Below, piece after piece: positions 10,101-17,187 of a stretch of DNA of 64,000 nt. The notes beneath the pieces were generated by a model. That model had not been told where the DNA came from. It made no database searches and saw only the letters and a list, made by a program, of their open reading frames with translations. This stretch comes from CAIXSC01 sp046349935 (GTDB taxonomy: Bacteria; Planctomycetota; Planctomycetia; Pirellulales; Pirellulaceae). Numbering within the stretch: the stretch's first letter is position 1; each line of letters begins with the position of its first letter. Location of the stretch: the NCBI GenBank assembly GCA_046349935.1, contig JAXMBK010000006.1, positions 248,001 to 312,000 of the forward strand, written 5' to 3'. The translations under genes were made by a program, and so were the position numbers.

Positions 10101-12479
10101 AGAGGACCATATGGAGGGACGGTCGCGGATGCAATCGACCAACTCAGCGGAATGGGATCGATTGAAGGCAATTCGTTAGGCGCCCTCTCGCTCACGGTCG
10201 GCGCCGCCGGCGGCAGCAGCACGTTTCAGGGAACCATCAGCGACGGCGTCGGCGGACAGCCCGTTTCACTGACCAAAGCCGGCGCTGGCACGCTTGTCCT
10301 GACCGGCGCGCACTCGTACACCGGCGCCACAACGGTCGACAACGGGACGCTGCTGGTCGCCGGATCGCTCGACGCCGCGAGCGTCGTGAGCGTCCGCGGC
10401 GCGGGTACGTTCGGCGGCACGGGCGTGGCAGCGGGAAGCATCAACGTTTCCAACAACGGCGTCGTCAGCCCTGGCCTCGCCGGCGCTACGGGAGTGCTCA
10501 CGACCGGCGCGGTTTCGTTTGCGAGCGGCGCATTCTCGGTCGCCATCAACGGTGCTGCGGCGGGCGCCGATTACGATCGTCTGAACGTCGCGGGGTCGGT
10601 CAACCTTGGATCCGGCGTCGCGACGCTGAGCCTTTCCGGCAGCCACGTGCCCGTGATCGGCCAATCGTTTGTGCTCATTACGAACGACGGAACCGAGGAC
10701 GTCTTGGGCTATTTCAAAGGCGCCGGCGGCGCTCCGCTCTACGAGGGCTCTCCGCTGTCGTTCAACGGCCAGACCCTGTACATCACTTACAACGGCGGCG
10801 ACGGCAACGACGTCGAGCTGAACACCCACGCCATCGTCAACGGCACGGAAGGCGCCGACTCCCTGTCGCTTACGCCGCTGGCCGGCGGCGGCTTGCAGTA
10901 CGTCTTGAACGGTCGCACGGTCACCCTGCCCGGGCCGGTTTCCAGCTTCACGTTTTACGGCCGTGAAGGCGACGACCTCATGACGGTGAATCTCAACTCG
11001 TACGCCCTCCCGTCAGGCGGCGTTTACTTCCACGGCCAAGACCACGATGCACCGCTCAACGCCGGCGCCAACGGCCAGCATGGCGACGTTCTGCGCGTCA
11101 TCGGAACGCACACGCAAACCGCGGCGTACCTGCCCGACGGCGTCGTCAACCCGCTGCTCGACAACGACGGCCTGGTGACCGTAGCAGGCCAAGGCACGAT
11201 CACCTTCACGGGACTCGAACCGCTCGACTTGCAAAATCTGGCGGTCGCCCAAATACACCTGCCCAACGGCAGCGACCTCCTTACCCTGGCCGCCGGCCTT
11301 GACGCTGCAACCAACTCGCAGCCAGCCCTCGTGCTCAGCGGAACCAGCGGCGGCGTCGCCTTTGAACAGGTTCACCTGCGGGGCAACACGCTGGTCGCCA
11401 TCGATACGACGATCAGCGGCAGCGACGGCGCCGATGTCGTCACGGTGCAGGATGTCGATACGACGCACGGCAATTCGCTTGTGTCTCTGAACACCGGCGG
11501 CGCGAACGACCAGCTGAATTTCTCCGCGAACACGGCCTCCATCGCCGTAACGCTCACCGACCGCGGCTCGATCGATGGCTTCGAAGGCCTAGCGACCCTG
11601 CCGCAAACGTCGCTCGCCTTCCGCAACTTCGACGATCTGGTCGGCGGCGGCTCGACGGCCGACGCACTGCAGATGGATCTCGACGTCGCCGCGACGTGGA
11701 ACCTCGCGACGCTGAACGGCGGCGACGCGACCGTCGCCGGCCCGCCCCGCTCGGTCGCCTACTCCGGATTCGAGAATCTCGTGGGGGCGCCGTCGGCCGC
11801 GGACGTCTTCATCATGTCGCCCGCAGGAGGACTCACCGGTTCTCTCAACGCTCGCGGCCCCGCCGCGTCGCTCAGCGTCGGCGATACGCTCGACTACACG
11901 GCGTTTACATCGACGGTCTCCGTCGATCTGACAAGCGGTTTGGCGACGGCGATCGGCGGCGGAATCGTCGGCGACGCAGTCGGTGCGAGCATCGAACACT
12001 TGTGGGGCGGCAGCGGCAATGATGTGCTGGTGGGCGATGCCGATGTCAACCTGATTCGCGGGAACGCCGGCGACGACGTGATCAATGCCAAGGCGGGCGT
12101 CGACGACGTCGACGGCGGCGCTGGTTCGGATCGCATCGAAGTGGAGGGGACGGAAGCCGAGTTCGATGCGATCATCGGCGGTACGGGCGGCGTGGGCGAC
12201 GCCGGCGACGACGACTTGATGATCAACGTCGGTTCGGGGCCGGTGACGCTGAACGGCTTCAACTCGGTGTACAACGAGTTCGCCAACAGCATCGATCGCT
12301 ACGACGCGCGAGGGCTGCGGCAGGGCAACGGCGGCGGCAACGACTTGCACTTGGGCTTCACGAGCATCGTCGACGCGCCGACGGTCGATGCGGGGCCAAC
12401 GACGACGACGTCACGACGTCGTACCACAATATCGACGAAGTCGCCTACGACGGCGGGCGCGCGGACGACGACCACGTGA
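4146..12479 (+). CDS. Giant surface protein, N-terminal part: LEQRNLLA motif, LamG modules, beta-strand repeats, start of RTX region (frameshifted)
   Basis: About 2777 residues up to a premature stop. A basic N-terminus is followed by LEQRNLLA (about residues 34-41), a planctomycete motif of giant secreted proteins. Then come an Ig-like segment (ITFSEAINVSSFTHADLTLT), three similar LamG/concanavalin-like modules (about 422-572, 819-969, 1214-1366), each preceded by a VVDGAPGPVIQ-type segment, and two autotransporter-type beta-strand repeats (GLVKSGDGVLKLSGN near 1780; LTKAGAGTLVLTGAHSYTG near 2040). RTX-like GGSGNDVLVGD units begin near 12000. The last 29 or so residues are Thr/Arg-rich and unlike the rest: the frame is lost near 12395 and the protein clearly continues in the frame of 12476-14320. 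ATG 4146 or ATG 4161 (M-L-R-N-H) is the likely start; neither has a strong ribosome site. Likely role: calcium-stabilised cell-surface adhesion or matrix; the substrate is unknown. Confidence 0.85.
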   Translation: MKDSLMLRNHRSKARSKSPSPLSRRGYRPTLERLEQRNLLATRVLDFNNLFGNTSVPSPVVEDGFVVQSLNGGTMATRGAGYPFTAAQGITLYQPVASGQTRITRADGGNFQLSSIQLNSLSVFASSVVPFNYTASAGGTGSFSFVTDSNYSTFQTFMPPSSVNLSSLQWQQLGNAGDYHQFDNVTLTIGPTISALAPVTPDPRATSVPNVQITFSEAINVSSFTHADLTLTRDGTPVALDGTISVSHVAGTTYAIQGLSAFTSEDGDYVLTVNALNILSPTGLQGAGTATESWTKETTYGPRSVAVVESQVESPTLTPVGAGWTLVDGLEHTFTLDDAQTVQVQGIAQAISAAGQGNVELRLVVDGAPGPVIQSGKTTYAQELQYPGVMDSSVEPVGVVSEGFGTEWRLLPEPATSASANFSSGGLVSVPDSPALSIPTGGAMSFEAWIHPQSYGSGNSSLFRKWDSNTGQREYALFMNSGGYLLFSNIQGGQIGTSTPVPLGVWSHIGVVVNNGQVSIYRNGTLIGSGGVNPFFGDSTAPLEIGGEQDMPYSFPGRISEAAVYPYALGATDFAQHAGTTGARDYRDAVLAANPLGYWRLNEDAGATTALDSSSAQRHGAAIGGPSFGQSGALQDQIVPFNESQVVFSTIGYEGTVRLPYLDYLSLDAGPHTIQLQARLTNGATLSSVDLNSILMKINLPYDEAETSDFSSTAQGGGWEQLDNLQTTVDLAEAGSVSVAGVLSAVSTAGTGDLQVRLVVDGVAGPVIQAGQTSYGQELQYPGVMDSSVQPVGVVSEGFGTEWKLLPNSESSKSASFSGGAQVSVPDHSAFSIPSGGAMTFEAWINPDSYGAGNKTILRKWDSGGGQVEYALYLSSTGTLIFQNAQGGGVVSSTSIPLNTWSHVAATVNNGFVTLYRNGSLISTGSVNPFFGDSNAPLEIGGDQGTSMYFSGRIDEAAVYPYALSAGTLAQHFAISGTADYRDAVLAANPVGYWRLNEAAGATTAVDSSPYLRHGSVIGGLQFNQPGALQDQDVPFEQNQVVFSTIEYTGVAHVPFHQYLDLPAGQHTIGIQVLRNGVELVETAELRAMPLVVGSLSLGETAATSVPNSNQSLGGAWQNVAGLSTVVEGLGGVTLIQGGLNLATNAGQGEIELRLLVDGAPGPVIQTGQTSYGQSLQYPGLMDVNTQPVGVVSEGFGTQWNLLPESETSTSAQFASGTEVRVPDDSVYSIPTGGAMTFEAWINPQNYGSGVSTILRKWDNGNGQYEYAFYLNSSGYLIFQNFQGGGVSSSVPMSLNSWSHVAAVVNNGQVSLYRNGVLLGASSVNSFFGDTSAPFEIGGDQGTPYFFSGRIDEVAVYPYALAPGTLAQHYNTPGARDYRDAVLAANPVGYWRLNEAAGETTVIDSSSAQRHGSAIGALQFGQAGPLSSQTVPFNESRVVFSTISYDGAALVPFQENLLLEPGQHTIQVQARVVAGAVSLNGLQSLSTFSFIEEMPTGTTSVTLDGLGNVVVSDVEGVDNRFSIQRVGADIVISDSLASFLSPPGVGALSNGDRTLTIPAALVLGSITFDAAAGNDQLIVDGELGLPLSFDGGAGGNDVLSLTGTGVAAVYTPDATTTGAGVIDLGGPSTVAFTGLEPIDFDVTGGTFTLLLPNGNDSITIANGTLTDASTPALMISGSSGGVAFENARVRGAAIVIDTTAVDGDDAIVIAGANNAHTNTDLVIDTGLGDDGVQFNGAASFAGTISITTSNVNSTPSSFLSTNGIEMAISGVASTLAGPLYGSGGLVKSGDGVLKLSGNSSYSGVTRVDAGVLHAAGSTALGANGVGNETVVADGATLEISGGNAFLESFTLYGDGINGDGALFNASGSFSLWGGITLAGDAAIGGAAGVGNQIFLINNGISEAGGSRSLDLVGAANVVMQTGNSYTGTTTVKGAGSALYLRGPGPKILGDLIIGDGVHSNIVSLDASNQIADSSRVTIETHSRFVRGPYGGTVADAIDQLSGMGSIEGNSLGALSLTVGAAGGSSTFQGTISDGVGGQPVSLTKAGAGTLVLTGAHSYTGATTVDNGTLLVAGSLDAASVVSVRGAGTFGGTGVAAGSINVSNNGVVSPGLAGATGVLTTGAVSFASGAFSVAINGAAAGADYDRLNVAGSVNLGSGVATLSLSGSHVPVIGQSFVLITNDGTEDVLGYFKGAGGAPLYEGSPLSFNGQTLYITYNGGDGNDVELNTHAIVNGTEGADSLSLTPLAGGGLQYVLNGRTVTLPGPVSSFTFYGREGDDLMTVNLNSYALPSGGVYFHGQDHDAPLNAGANGQHGDVLRVIGTHTQTAAYLPDGVVNPLLDNDGLVTVAGQGTITFTGLEPLDLQNLAVAQIHLPNGSDLLTLAAGLDAATNSQPALVLSGTSGGVAFEQVHLRGNTLVAIDTTISGSDGADVVTVQDVDTTHGNSLVSLNTGGANDQLNFSANTASIAVTLTDRGSIDGFEGLATLPQTSLAFRNFDDLVGGGSTADALQMDLDVAATWNLATLNGGDATVAGPPRSVAYSGFENLVGAPSAADVFIMSPAGGLTGSLNARGPAASLSVGDTLDYTAFTSTVSVDLTSGLATAIGGGIVGDAVGASIEHLWGGSGNDVLVGDADVNLIRGNAGDDVINAKAGVDDVDGGAGSDRIEVEGTEAEFDAIIGGTGGVGDAGDDDLMINVGSGPVTLNGFNSVYNEFANSIDRYDARGLRQGNGGGNDLHLGFTSIVDAPTVDAGPTTTTSRRRTTISTKSPTTAGARTTTT
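5059..8620 (+). repeat. Three tandem LamG-containing modules of about 1.19 kb
   Basis: Three successive copies start near 5059, 6244 and 7420. Each encodes, in order, a segment ending VVDG-x-x-GPVIQ, a YPG-(V/L)-MD stretch, a GVVSEGFGT stretch, a LamG fold with GGAM-(S/T)-FEAWI and FFGD, and a DYRDAVLAANP / GYWRLNE tail. The spacing of the VDG-x-x-GPVIQ landmark is about 1185-1190 bases. The three copies have diverged but are plainly homologous along their length. Confidence 0.85.
12390..12400 (+). other. Apparent -1 frameshift inside the giant surface-protein gene
   Basis: In the upstream frame the codons are GAT GCG GGG CCA ACG; in the downstream frame they are GCC AAC GAC GAC GAC. The switch falls on a run of four G (12392-12395). 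Adding one base to make GGC GCC AAC, or slipping back one base on GGG, gives the same D-A-G-A-N-D-D-D protein. Both sides have matching composition and RTX content, so these are two halves of one gene. A sequencing or assembly error, a real mutation, or ribosomal slippage on GGGG could each explain it. Confidence 0.85.
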
Positions 12480-14320
12480 CGCTGGTGTTCACGCCCGATC
12501 AACTGGGCGCCTTCACCACCGCGGATATCCAGACGGTCCAGCAGTACTTGGCGAATCCGAGCGGCTTGACCCTGAGCCTGACGCAAGACGACGCCAAGGG
12601 GAATTTCTCGGCGACCAACTTCGAGTCGGCGTCGCTGGCGGTATACGACGACGACGTCATCATCGACATCACGGCCTGCTTCATTGCAATCGTGAGCGAA
12701 GACCAGATCGTGGTCGGCACGTCCGGCGACGACTCGATCCAAGGCACACCCCTGGTGGATCTCATCTTCGGTCAGGACGGCAACGACACGATCGATGGGC
12801 TGGCGGCCGACGACTGCATCTTCGGCGGACGCGACCACGACTCGATCGTCGGCGGCAGCGGCGCGGACATCATCCTCGGCGGCTCGGGGAATGACACGAT
12901 TCGCGGCGGCATCGATGCCGACCAGATCTTCGGCGGGTCGGACGACGACGAACTGTACGGCGATCAAGCGAACGACACGATTCACGGCGGCCGGGGGAAT
13001 GACCAAATCTTCGGCGGCGCCGACGAGGACTGGCTGTACGGCGGCGACGGCGACGATTCGCTGTCGGGCGAATTGGGCCACGATCGGCTGTGGGGCGAGT
13101 CGGGGGCGGATTCGCTGAGCGGCGGAGCGGACAACGATACGCTCGACGGCGGCGCCGGGATCGACTCGGTCAACGGCGACGACGGCGTCGATAAGCTGCA
13201 AGTCTTCGGAACCGAAGCCGAATTCGACGTGCTGCGCGGCGGCAACCAGTTTGACGACCTGGAGATCATCGGCGGCGTCGCGGCGTCGGTCGATGGGTTC
13301 TCGCTGTCGGTCAACGGCATTGAACGCATCTTGGGCGCCGGCCAAGGCTTGAACGGCAACGTCAACGACAACGTCTTCAATCTGGCGGGCGTCACCTTCA
13401 CGACGCTGAGCCCGTTGGCGTTCGTGAACGGACTGGGCGGGAACGACCAGTTGAACGGCAGCGAGTTCAACGACGTGTTGATCGGCGGCGACGGGAACGA
13501 CTCGATCGCCGGCAACGGCGGCGCCGACTCGCTGGTGGGCGAAGCGGGCGACGACACGATCTCCGGCGGGCTGGGCAATGACACGATCGACGGCGGCGCG
13601 GACGACGATACGCTCAACGGCGACGGCGGCAACGACATCTTCCTGGTGCGCGGCGACGAGATGCTTGGCGATCTGGTCGTCAACGGCGGCGCGAACACGG
13701 ACCGCATCCGCAACGCGGGGACGACCGACTTGGTGTTGGCGTCGTTCAACGCGCTGAGCCAGGCCTTTGAGTACCTCGAAGGGAATGGATTCGCGATCGT
13801 GGGGACCAGCGGCGACAACGTGTTCGACTTCCGCACGAGTGCGACGGCGAGCGACATCTATAGTTCGTCGACGGTGGTGTTCGTTTCGGTGACGCTGGTG
13901 AACGGCTTGGGCGGCGCCGACACGATCTGGGGCACCAACGCCAACGACTTGATGTACGGCGGCGGCGGCGGCGACCGGTTGTATGGCATGCACGGCAACG
14001 ACACGCTGTACGGCGAGTCGGGGGCGGACAGCCTGAACGGCGGCTCGGGGATCGACTATTTGTACGGCGGCGACGACGTCGACGTGCTGACGGGCGGTGC
14101 GGGGAATGACTACTTCGTCTTCGCCGGCGACACGGCCAGCGCCGACACGATCACCGACATGCAGTACGACTTCATCAATCTGGCGGCGTACAGCATTCTG
14201 TACTCGCAGATCGACTTTGCGACGAGCACGTTGACCCTGAACGGCGGCAGCGGCGGCGGCAAGCAGATCATGATCCCCGGCGTCGTGACGAAGCCCGCCG
14301 CCACGCGCTTCGTGCTGTAG
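12476..14320 (+). CDS. Giant surface protein, C-terminal part: RTX calcium-binding nonapeptide repeats
   Basis: About 614 residues that continue the gene at 4146. Reading this frame back to about 12395 gives N-D-D-D-V-T-T-S-Y-H-N-I-D-E-V-A-Y-D, which fits the preceding protein, so GTG 12476 is probably not a real start. The sequence is dominated by GGxGxDxxx nonapeptides in three blocks (about 12760-13180, 13430-13640 and 13910-14115), for example GGSGNDTIRGG and GGDGNDSIAGN. Such repeats bind Ca2+ and fold into parallel beta-rolls once outside the cell. RTX proteins are often exported by type I systems, but no such exporter is in the window, and the LEQRNLLA N-terminus points to another route. 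The end (P-A-A-T-R-F-V-L) shows no familiar sorting signal. A REP palindrome begins 4 bases after the stop. Confidence 0.85.
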   Translation: MTLVFTPDQLGAFTTADIQTVQQYLANPSGLTLSLTQDDAKGNFSATNFESASLAVYDDDVIIDITACFIAIVSEDQIVVGTSGDDSIQGTPLVDLIFGQDGNDTIDGLAADDCIFGGRDHDSIVGGSGADIILGGSGNDTIRGGIDADQIFGGSDDDELYGDQANDTIHGGRGNDQIFGGADEDWLYGGDGDDSLSGELGHDRLWGESGADSLSGGADNDTLDGGAGIDSVNGDDGVDKLQVFGTEAEFDVLRGGNQFDDLEIIGGVAASVDGFSLSVNGIERILGAGQGLNGNVNDNVFNLAGVTFTTLSPLAFVNGLGGNDQLNGSEFNDVLIGGDGNDSIAGNGGADSLVGEAGDDTISGGLGNDTIDGGADDDTLNGDGGNDIFLVRGDEMLGDLVVNGGANTDRIRNAGTTDLVLASFNALSQAFEYLEGNGFAIVGTSGDNVFDFRTSATASDIYSSSTVVFVSVTLVNGLGGADTIWGTNANDLMYGGGGGDRLYGMHGNDTLYGESGADSLNGGSGIDYLYGGDDVDVLTGGAGNDYFVFAGDTASADTITDMQYDFINLAAYSILYSQIDFATSTLTLNGGSGGGKQIMIPGVVTKPAATRFVL

Positions 14321-14324
14321 CCCC

Positions 14325-14347
14325 GTAGGACAGGCTTCCAGCCTGTC
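14325..14347 (-). repeat. REP-like palindrome, copy 1
   Basis: Core ACAGGCTTCCAGCCTGT (7-bp arms, 3-base loop) preceded by GTAGG. It begins 4 bases after the stop of the giant surface-protein gene. The same core in either orientation occurs at 14476, 30795, 54235 and 55992. Confidence 0.85.
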
Positions 14348-14392
14348 TGCATCCCCCGCTTATCTGCATTCGCGCCAATCGGCATTCGCGGC

Positions 14393-14424
14393 ACGCCGAC
14401 CCCGCCCACGGGCGGGGTCGGCGT
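14393..14424. repeat. Perfect 15-bp inverted repeat (hairpin)
   Basis: Arms ACGCCGACCCCGCCC and GGGCGGGGTCGGCGT are separated by two bases. There is no T-run after it on either strand, so it is not a classic intrinsic terminator. It sits between two REP copies in opposite orientation, as the middle of a composite element. Confidence 0.8.
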
Positions 14425-14475
14425 ACGGGGCGATTTGGCGTGCGCGGGGTGTTTGCGCGAGGGGCTCTCTCGATA

Positions 14476-14498
14476 ACAGGCTGGAAGCCTGTTCTACG
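14476..14498 (+). repeat. REP-like palindrome, copy 2 (inverted relative to copy 1)
   Basis: Core ACAGGCTGGAAGCCTGT followed by TCTACG. With copy 1 and the hairpin between them it forms a BIME-like arrangement of about 174 bases. Confidence 0.85.
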
Positions 14499-14605
14499 AG
14501 CCTGACGCCGCGTCTTCCTACAAATCGGAAACGATTCGGTCAACCGTTTTGCTCGAAAAGTAGTGAGGGTAAGTTCGCTTTTTTTAAGCAAGACGCGACG
14601 CGCCC

Positions 14606-14629
14606 AAGTCACTATCCAGACAGTGACTT
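14606..14629. repeat. Short inverted repeat upstream of htrA, possible operator
   Basis: AAGTCACT and AGTGACTT form a perfect 8-bp inverted repeat with an 8-base spacer, about 185 bases before the htrA start. The spacing would suit a dimeric regulator. No family can be named from sequence alone, and a role as operator is a guess. Confidence 0.3.
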
Positions 14630-14813
14630 CCGTGAATGAGATGCGCAGCGTCGTCCCCTCGGATCGCTCAACCCGAAATTGCGAAGACGTCATCGATCCA
14701 AGCTCGGGCGGCCTGCGTAACAACGGAAGTCATCGCATCCTTTCGAGGTTGGGAAACCATTGGGATTTCGAAAACGTCACGGTTGAGACATAGAGGATAG
14801 GGAGGACACAACC

Positions 14814-16343
14814 ATGAAGAGCATGTTGCGGATGAGTGCGCTTGTCGCCGCGGTCGCGATCGGCGCCGCAGGCGGATCGGCGGCCGTTTCGCTGTGGAAT
14901 ACGTCGTGGACGCGGACTTCGGTGGCGCAAGAGCGAGTCGCCTTGATCCGCCAGAATCTGGCTCGCGCGGCCGATTTTTCGGAGGCGTTCAAACTCACGG
15001 CGCAGGCGGTGCGACCGTCGGTGGTGAGCATCAGTTCAGTCAAAAAGGCCAAGGTCGATATGCGGCTGCGGCAGCGTCCCGGTGCGCGGTCCGACATGCC
15101 GGGCATCCCCGATGAGTTGCGCCGCTTTTTCGGCGACGACTCGTTGGAACGGATGTTCCCGCAAGTTCCCGAAGGTTACGGCCAAGAAGGACTCGGCAGC
15201 GGCGTCATCGTCAGCGCCGATGGCTTCATTTTGACGAACAACCACGTCGTCTCGGGCGCCGACGAAGTCACCGTGACGTTCGCCGACGGCAAGCAGTTGA
15301 AGGCCAAAATCGTCGGCGCCGACAAGCAGACCGATATTGCGGTCGTGAAGGTCGACGCGCAAGGACTCCCCGCCGCGGTTCTGGGCGATTCCGACGCCGT
15401 CGCCGTCGGCGAATGGGTGTTGGCCGTCGGCAGCCCGCTGGGCTTCGACCAGACCGTCACCTCGGGCATCATCAGCGCCAAAGGGCGGCAAGTGGGCGTC
15501 ACCAACGGCGGTTATGAAGACTTCTTGCAGACCGACTGCGCGATCAATCCGGGCAACAGCGGCGGACCGCTGGTGAACCTCCGCGGCGAAGTGATCGGCA
15601 TCAACACGGCCATCGCGTCCCGTTCGGGCGGTTTCAGCGGCATCGGGTTCGCCATCCCGGTGAATATGGTGCAATCGATCATGACGCAGATCCGCAGCAC
15701 CGGCAAAGTCACTCGCGGGCGAATCGGGGCCGCAATCCAAGACCTGACCGAGGATCTTGCCAAGTCGTTCGGCTACGACGGGCGTGAAGGGGCGCTGGTC
15801 GGCGACGTCGTCCCGAACAGCCCGGCGGCGAAGGCGGGCATCCAGGCCGGCGACATTATCGTCAAGTACCAACGCAAACCCGTGAAGACGTCGAGCCAGT
15901 TGCGCAACGCGGTCGCCGCGACGTTGCCCGAAACGGCGGCCGAACTAGAAGTGATTCGCGACGGGAAGCCGCGGACGGTGAAAGTGCAAGTCGGAGCGTT
16001 GTCGGAGGCCGATCTCGCCGCGAGCGCCGTGGAAGAGGCGGGAGCGGAAACGACTGAATCACTGGGAGTCGCCGTCCAGCCGCTCACGCCCGAATTGGCG
16101 AACCAGCGCGGCCTGAAGGATCTGAACTCGGGCATGCTTGTGACCGGCGTCCAGCCGGGCAGCATCGGCGAAAAGGCCGGGTTGCGCGAGGGGGATATCG
16201 TGGTGAGCGTCGGTGCTCAGGCGATTAAGACCGTCGACGAGTTTCGCAAGGAGTTGACGCCGCAGAGCCTGGCGGCAGGCGTGCGCCTGCAGATCGTGCG
16301 CGACGGGGTGACTCGGTTCCTGTTCGTGCGCGTAAACGGCTAA
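14814..16343 (+). CDS. htrA: HtrA/DegP-family periplasmic serine protease with two PDZ domains
   Basis: A 509-residue trypsin-like protease and chaperone for misfolded exported proteins. An N-terminal hydrophobic segment (about 8-28) is a signal peptide or anchor. The catalytic triad is visible: His 144 in TNNHVVSGADEV, Asp 174 in KQTDIAVVKVD, and Ser 249 in NPGNSGGPL. PDZ 1 spans about 300-390 (GALVGDVVPNSPAAKAGIQAGDIIV) and PDZ 2 about 415-505 (GMLVTGVQPGSIGEKAGLREGDIVV), the usual DegP/DegQ layout and length. The start is well supported by GGGAGGA 8 bases upstream. An intrinsic terminator follows at 16386. Two Hsp20 genes lie downstream, so this is a small protein-quality-control neighbourhood, although the terminator separates transcription. 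DegP and DegQ cannot be told apart here. Confidence 0.95.
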   Translation: MKSMLRMSALVAAVAIGAAGGSAAVSLWNTSWTRTSVAQERVALIRQNLARAADFSEAFKLTAQAVRPSVVSISSVKKAKVDMRLRQRPGARSDMPGIPDELRRFFGDDSLERMFPQVPEGYGQEGLGSGVIVSADGFILTNNHVVSGADEVTVTFADGKQLKAKIVGADKQTDIAVVKVDAQGLPAAVLGDSDAVAVGEWVLAVGSPLGFDQTVTSGIISAKGRQVGVTNGGYEDFLQTDCAINPGNSGGPLVNLRGEVIGINTAIASRSGGFSGIGFAIPVNMVQSIMTQIRSTGKVTRGRIGAAIQDLTEDLAKSFGYDGREGALVGDVVPNSPAAKAGIQAGDIIVKYQRKPVKTSSQLRNAVAATLPETAAELEVIRDGKPRTVKVQVGALSEADLAASAVEEAGAETTESLGVAVQPLTPELANQRGLKDLNSGMLVTGVQPGSIGEKAGLREGDIVVSVGAQAIKTVDEFRKELTPQSLAAGVRLQIVRDGVTRFLFVRVNG

Positions 16344-16385
16344 AGTCGACTCACGTTTCGGCGGTCGCAGAATTGCTCGTGTGAG

Positions 16386-16434
16386 GCCAGGTCTTGGCGC
16401 TGCAAGAAGCGCGCAAGACCTGGCTTTCTTTCTT
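16386..16434 (+). terminator. Rho-independent terminator after htrA
   Basis: Perfect 11-bp stem GCCAGGTCTTG / CAAGACCTGGC (16386-16396 and 16414-16424) followed at once by TTTCTTTCTT. It lies 42 bases after the htrA stop and ends that transcript. Confidence 0.9.
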
Positions 16435-16715
16435 GCTGTACCGTTGCGGGCCAAAATGGCAGTCGCTTTCCGCCGCTGACAGCCTGCGGGCCCTGGTCGG
16501 CCGACCGATTCCCGGCGGCAAACCTGGCAAACGACGCCCGTCTCATAATCCCATCCATTTCTCGCTCAAGCACTTGCGATTGCAAGGGAGAAACATGCAA
16601 GGGAGCGGTGGAATCTTCTGGCACGGCGGTTGCAATTGTAGAACGCAACCTCGCATGACGCGTGTCAAATCGGTTGAGACGCGGATTGCGGAACATCGGC
16701 CAGGAGAATCCACAC
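16435..16715. other. Intergenic region upstream of the Hsp20 pair
   Basis: About 280 bases without a gene. It carries a direct repeat of TGCAAGGGAG at 16581 and 16596 (15-base period), and CTTGC-N4-GCAAG overlapping the first copy. I see no CIRCE element (TTAGCACTC/GAGTGCTAA). The promoter of the Hsp20 genes should lie here, but boxes cannot be assigned. Confidence 0.4.
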
Positions 16716-17162
16716 ATGCTAGCCCGCTGGGAATCGGTGGATTTGCGGAACGAGCTTGCGCGAATCCAGAACGAGATGCAACGAGTATTTGGACGCTCGC
16801 CCTGGACGCGGCTCGCCGAGCCCGCCTCGGGGCCGGCCGCCGGTCCGGCTGTGAATCTGTGGGAAGACGCGGACGCCGTATACGTCGAATCAGAACTCCC
16901 GGGGCTCGACGCCGGCGACGTCGAGTTGTTCGTGGCCGGTCGGCAATTGACCATTCAAGGCGAACGCCAGGCGCCGACGGTCGACAAGGGCGTTTGGCAC
17001 CGGCAGGAGCGCGGCTTCGGCAAGTTCCGGCGTGAAGTCGAATTGCCGACCGACGTGGATGCGGGCGCGGTGGAGGCCGAGTTCAAGTTGGGCGTGCTGC
17101 TGGTGCGCCTGCCCAAGCGAATCGACCTGCGTCCGCGGAAGATTGTGGTCAAGTCGAGCTGA
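16716..17162 (+). CDS. Small heat shock protein, Hsp20/alpha-crystallin family (first of a tandem pair)
   Basis: A holdase chaperone of about 148 residues that binds unfolding proteins under stress without ATP. The start ATG 16716 (M-L-A-R-W-E) is preceded by AGGAG 9 bases upstream; the frame is open further but has no better site. The alpha-crystallin domain fills the C-terminal two thirds: VNLWEDADAVYVESELPGLDAGDVELF, GRQLTIQGER, the FRREVELPTDVD strand, and A-x-F-K-L-G-V-L-L-V-R-L-P near the end. A second Hsp20 follows 25 bases downstream, so the two are very likely co-transcribed. In other bacteria paired small Hsps form mixed oligomers. Confidence 0.93.
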   Translation: MLARWESVDLRNELARIQNEMQRVFGRSPWTRLAEPASGPAAGPAVNLWEDADAVYVESELPGLDAGDVELFVAGRQLTIQGERQAPTVDKGVWHRQERGFGKFRREVELPTDVDAGAVEAEFKLGVLLVRLPKRIDLRPRKIVVKSS

Positions 17163-17187
17163 AATCCCTTGGAGAGGAGCTGCCCCC

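Larger units (their letters stand above)
14321..14813. other. Intergenic region with REP palindromes and hairpins upstream of htrA
   Basis: No gene is seen in these 493 bases. From left to right they hold a REP palindrome (14325-14347), a perfect 15-bp hairpin (14393-14424), an inverted REP copy (14476-14498), an AT-rich patch with a run of T near 14578-14585, and an 8-bp inverted repeat (14606-14629). The htrA ribosome site GGGAGGA lies just before 14814. A promoter for htrA must be in the right half, but I cannot assign boxes with confidence. Confidence 0.7.

Noticed and set aside
12387..12400. Classical X-XXY-YYZ slippery heptamer at the frameshift
   Set aside because: The bases G-GGG-CCA do not fit the heptamer, so only a single-tRNA slip on GGGG would be possible; an assembly error remains at least as likely.
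12299..13993. 564-codon minus-strand frame opposite the RTX repeats
   Set aside because: It mirrors the regular GGxGxD codons and shows monotonous Val/Ala/Arg composition, not a protein.
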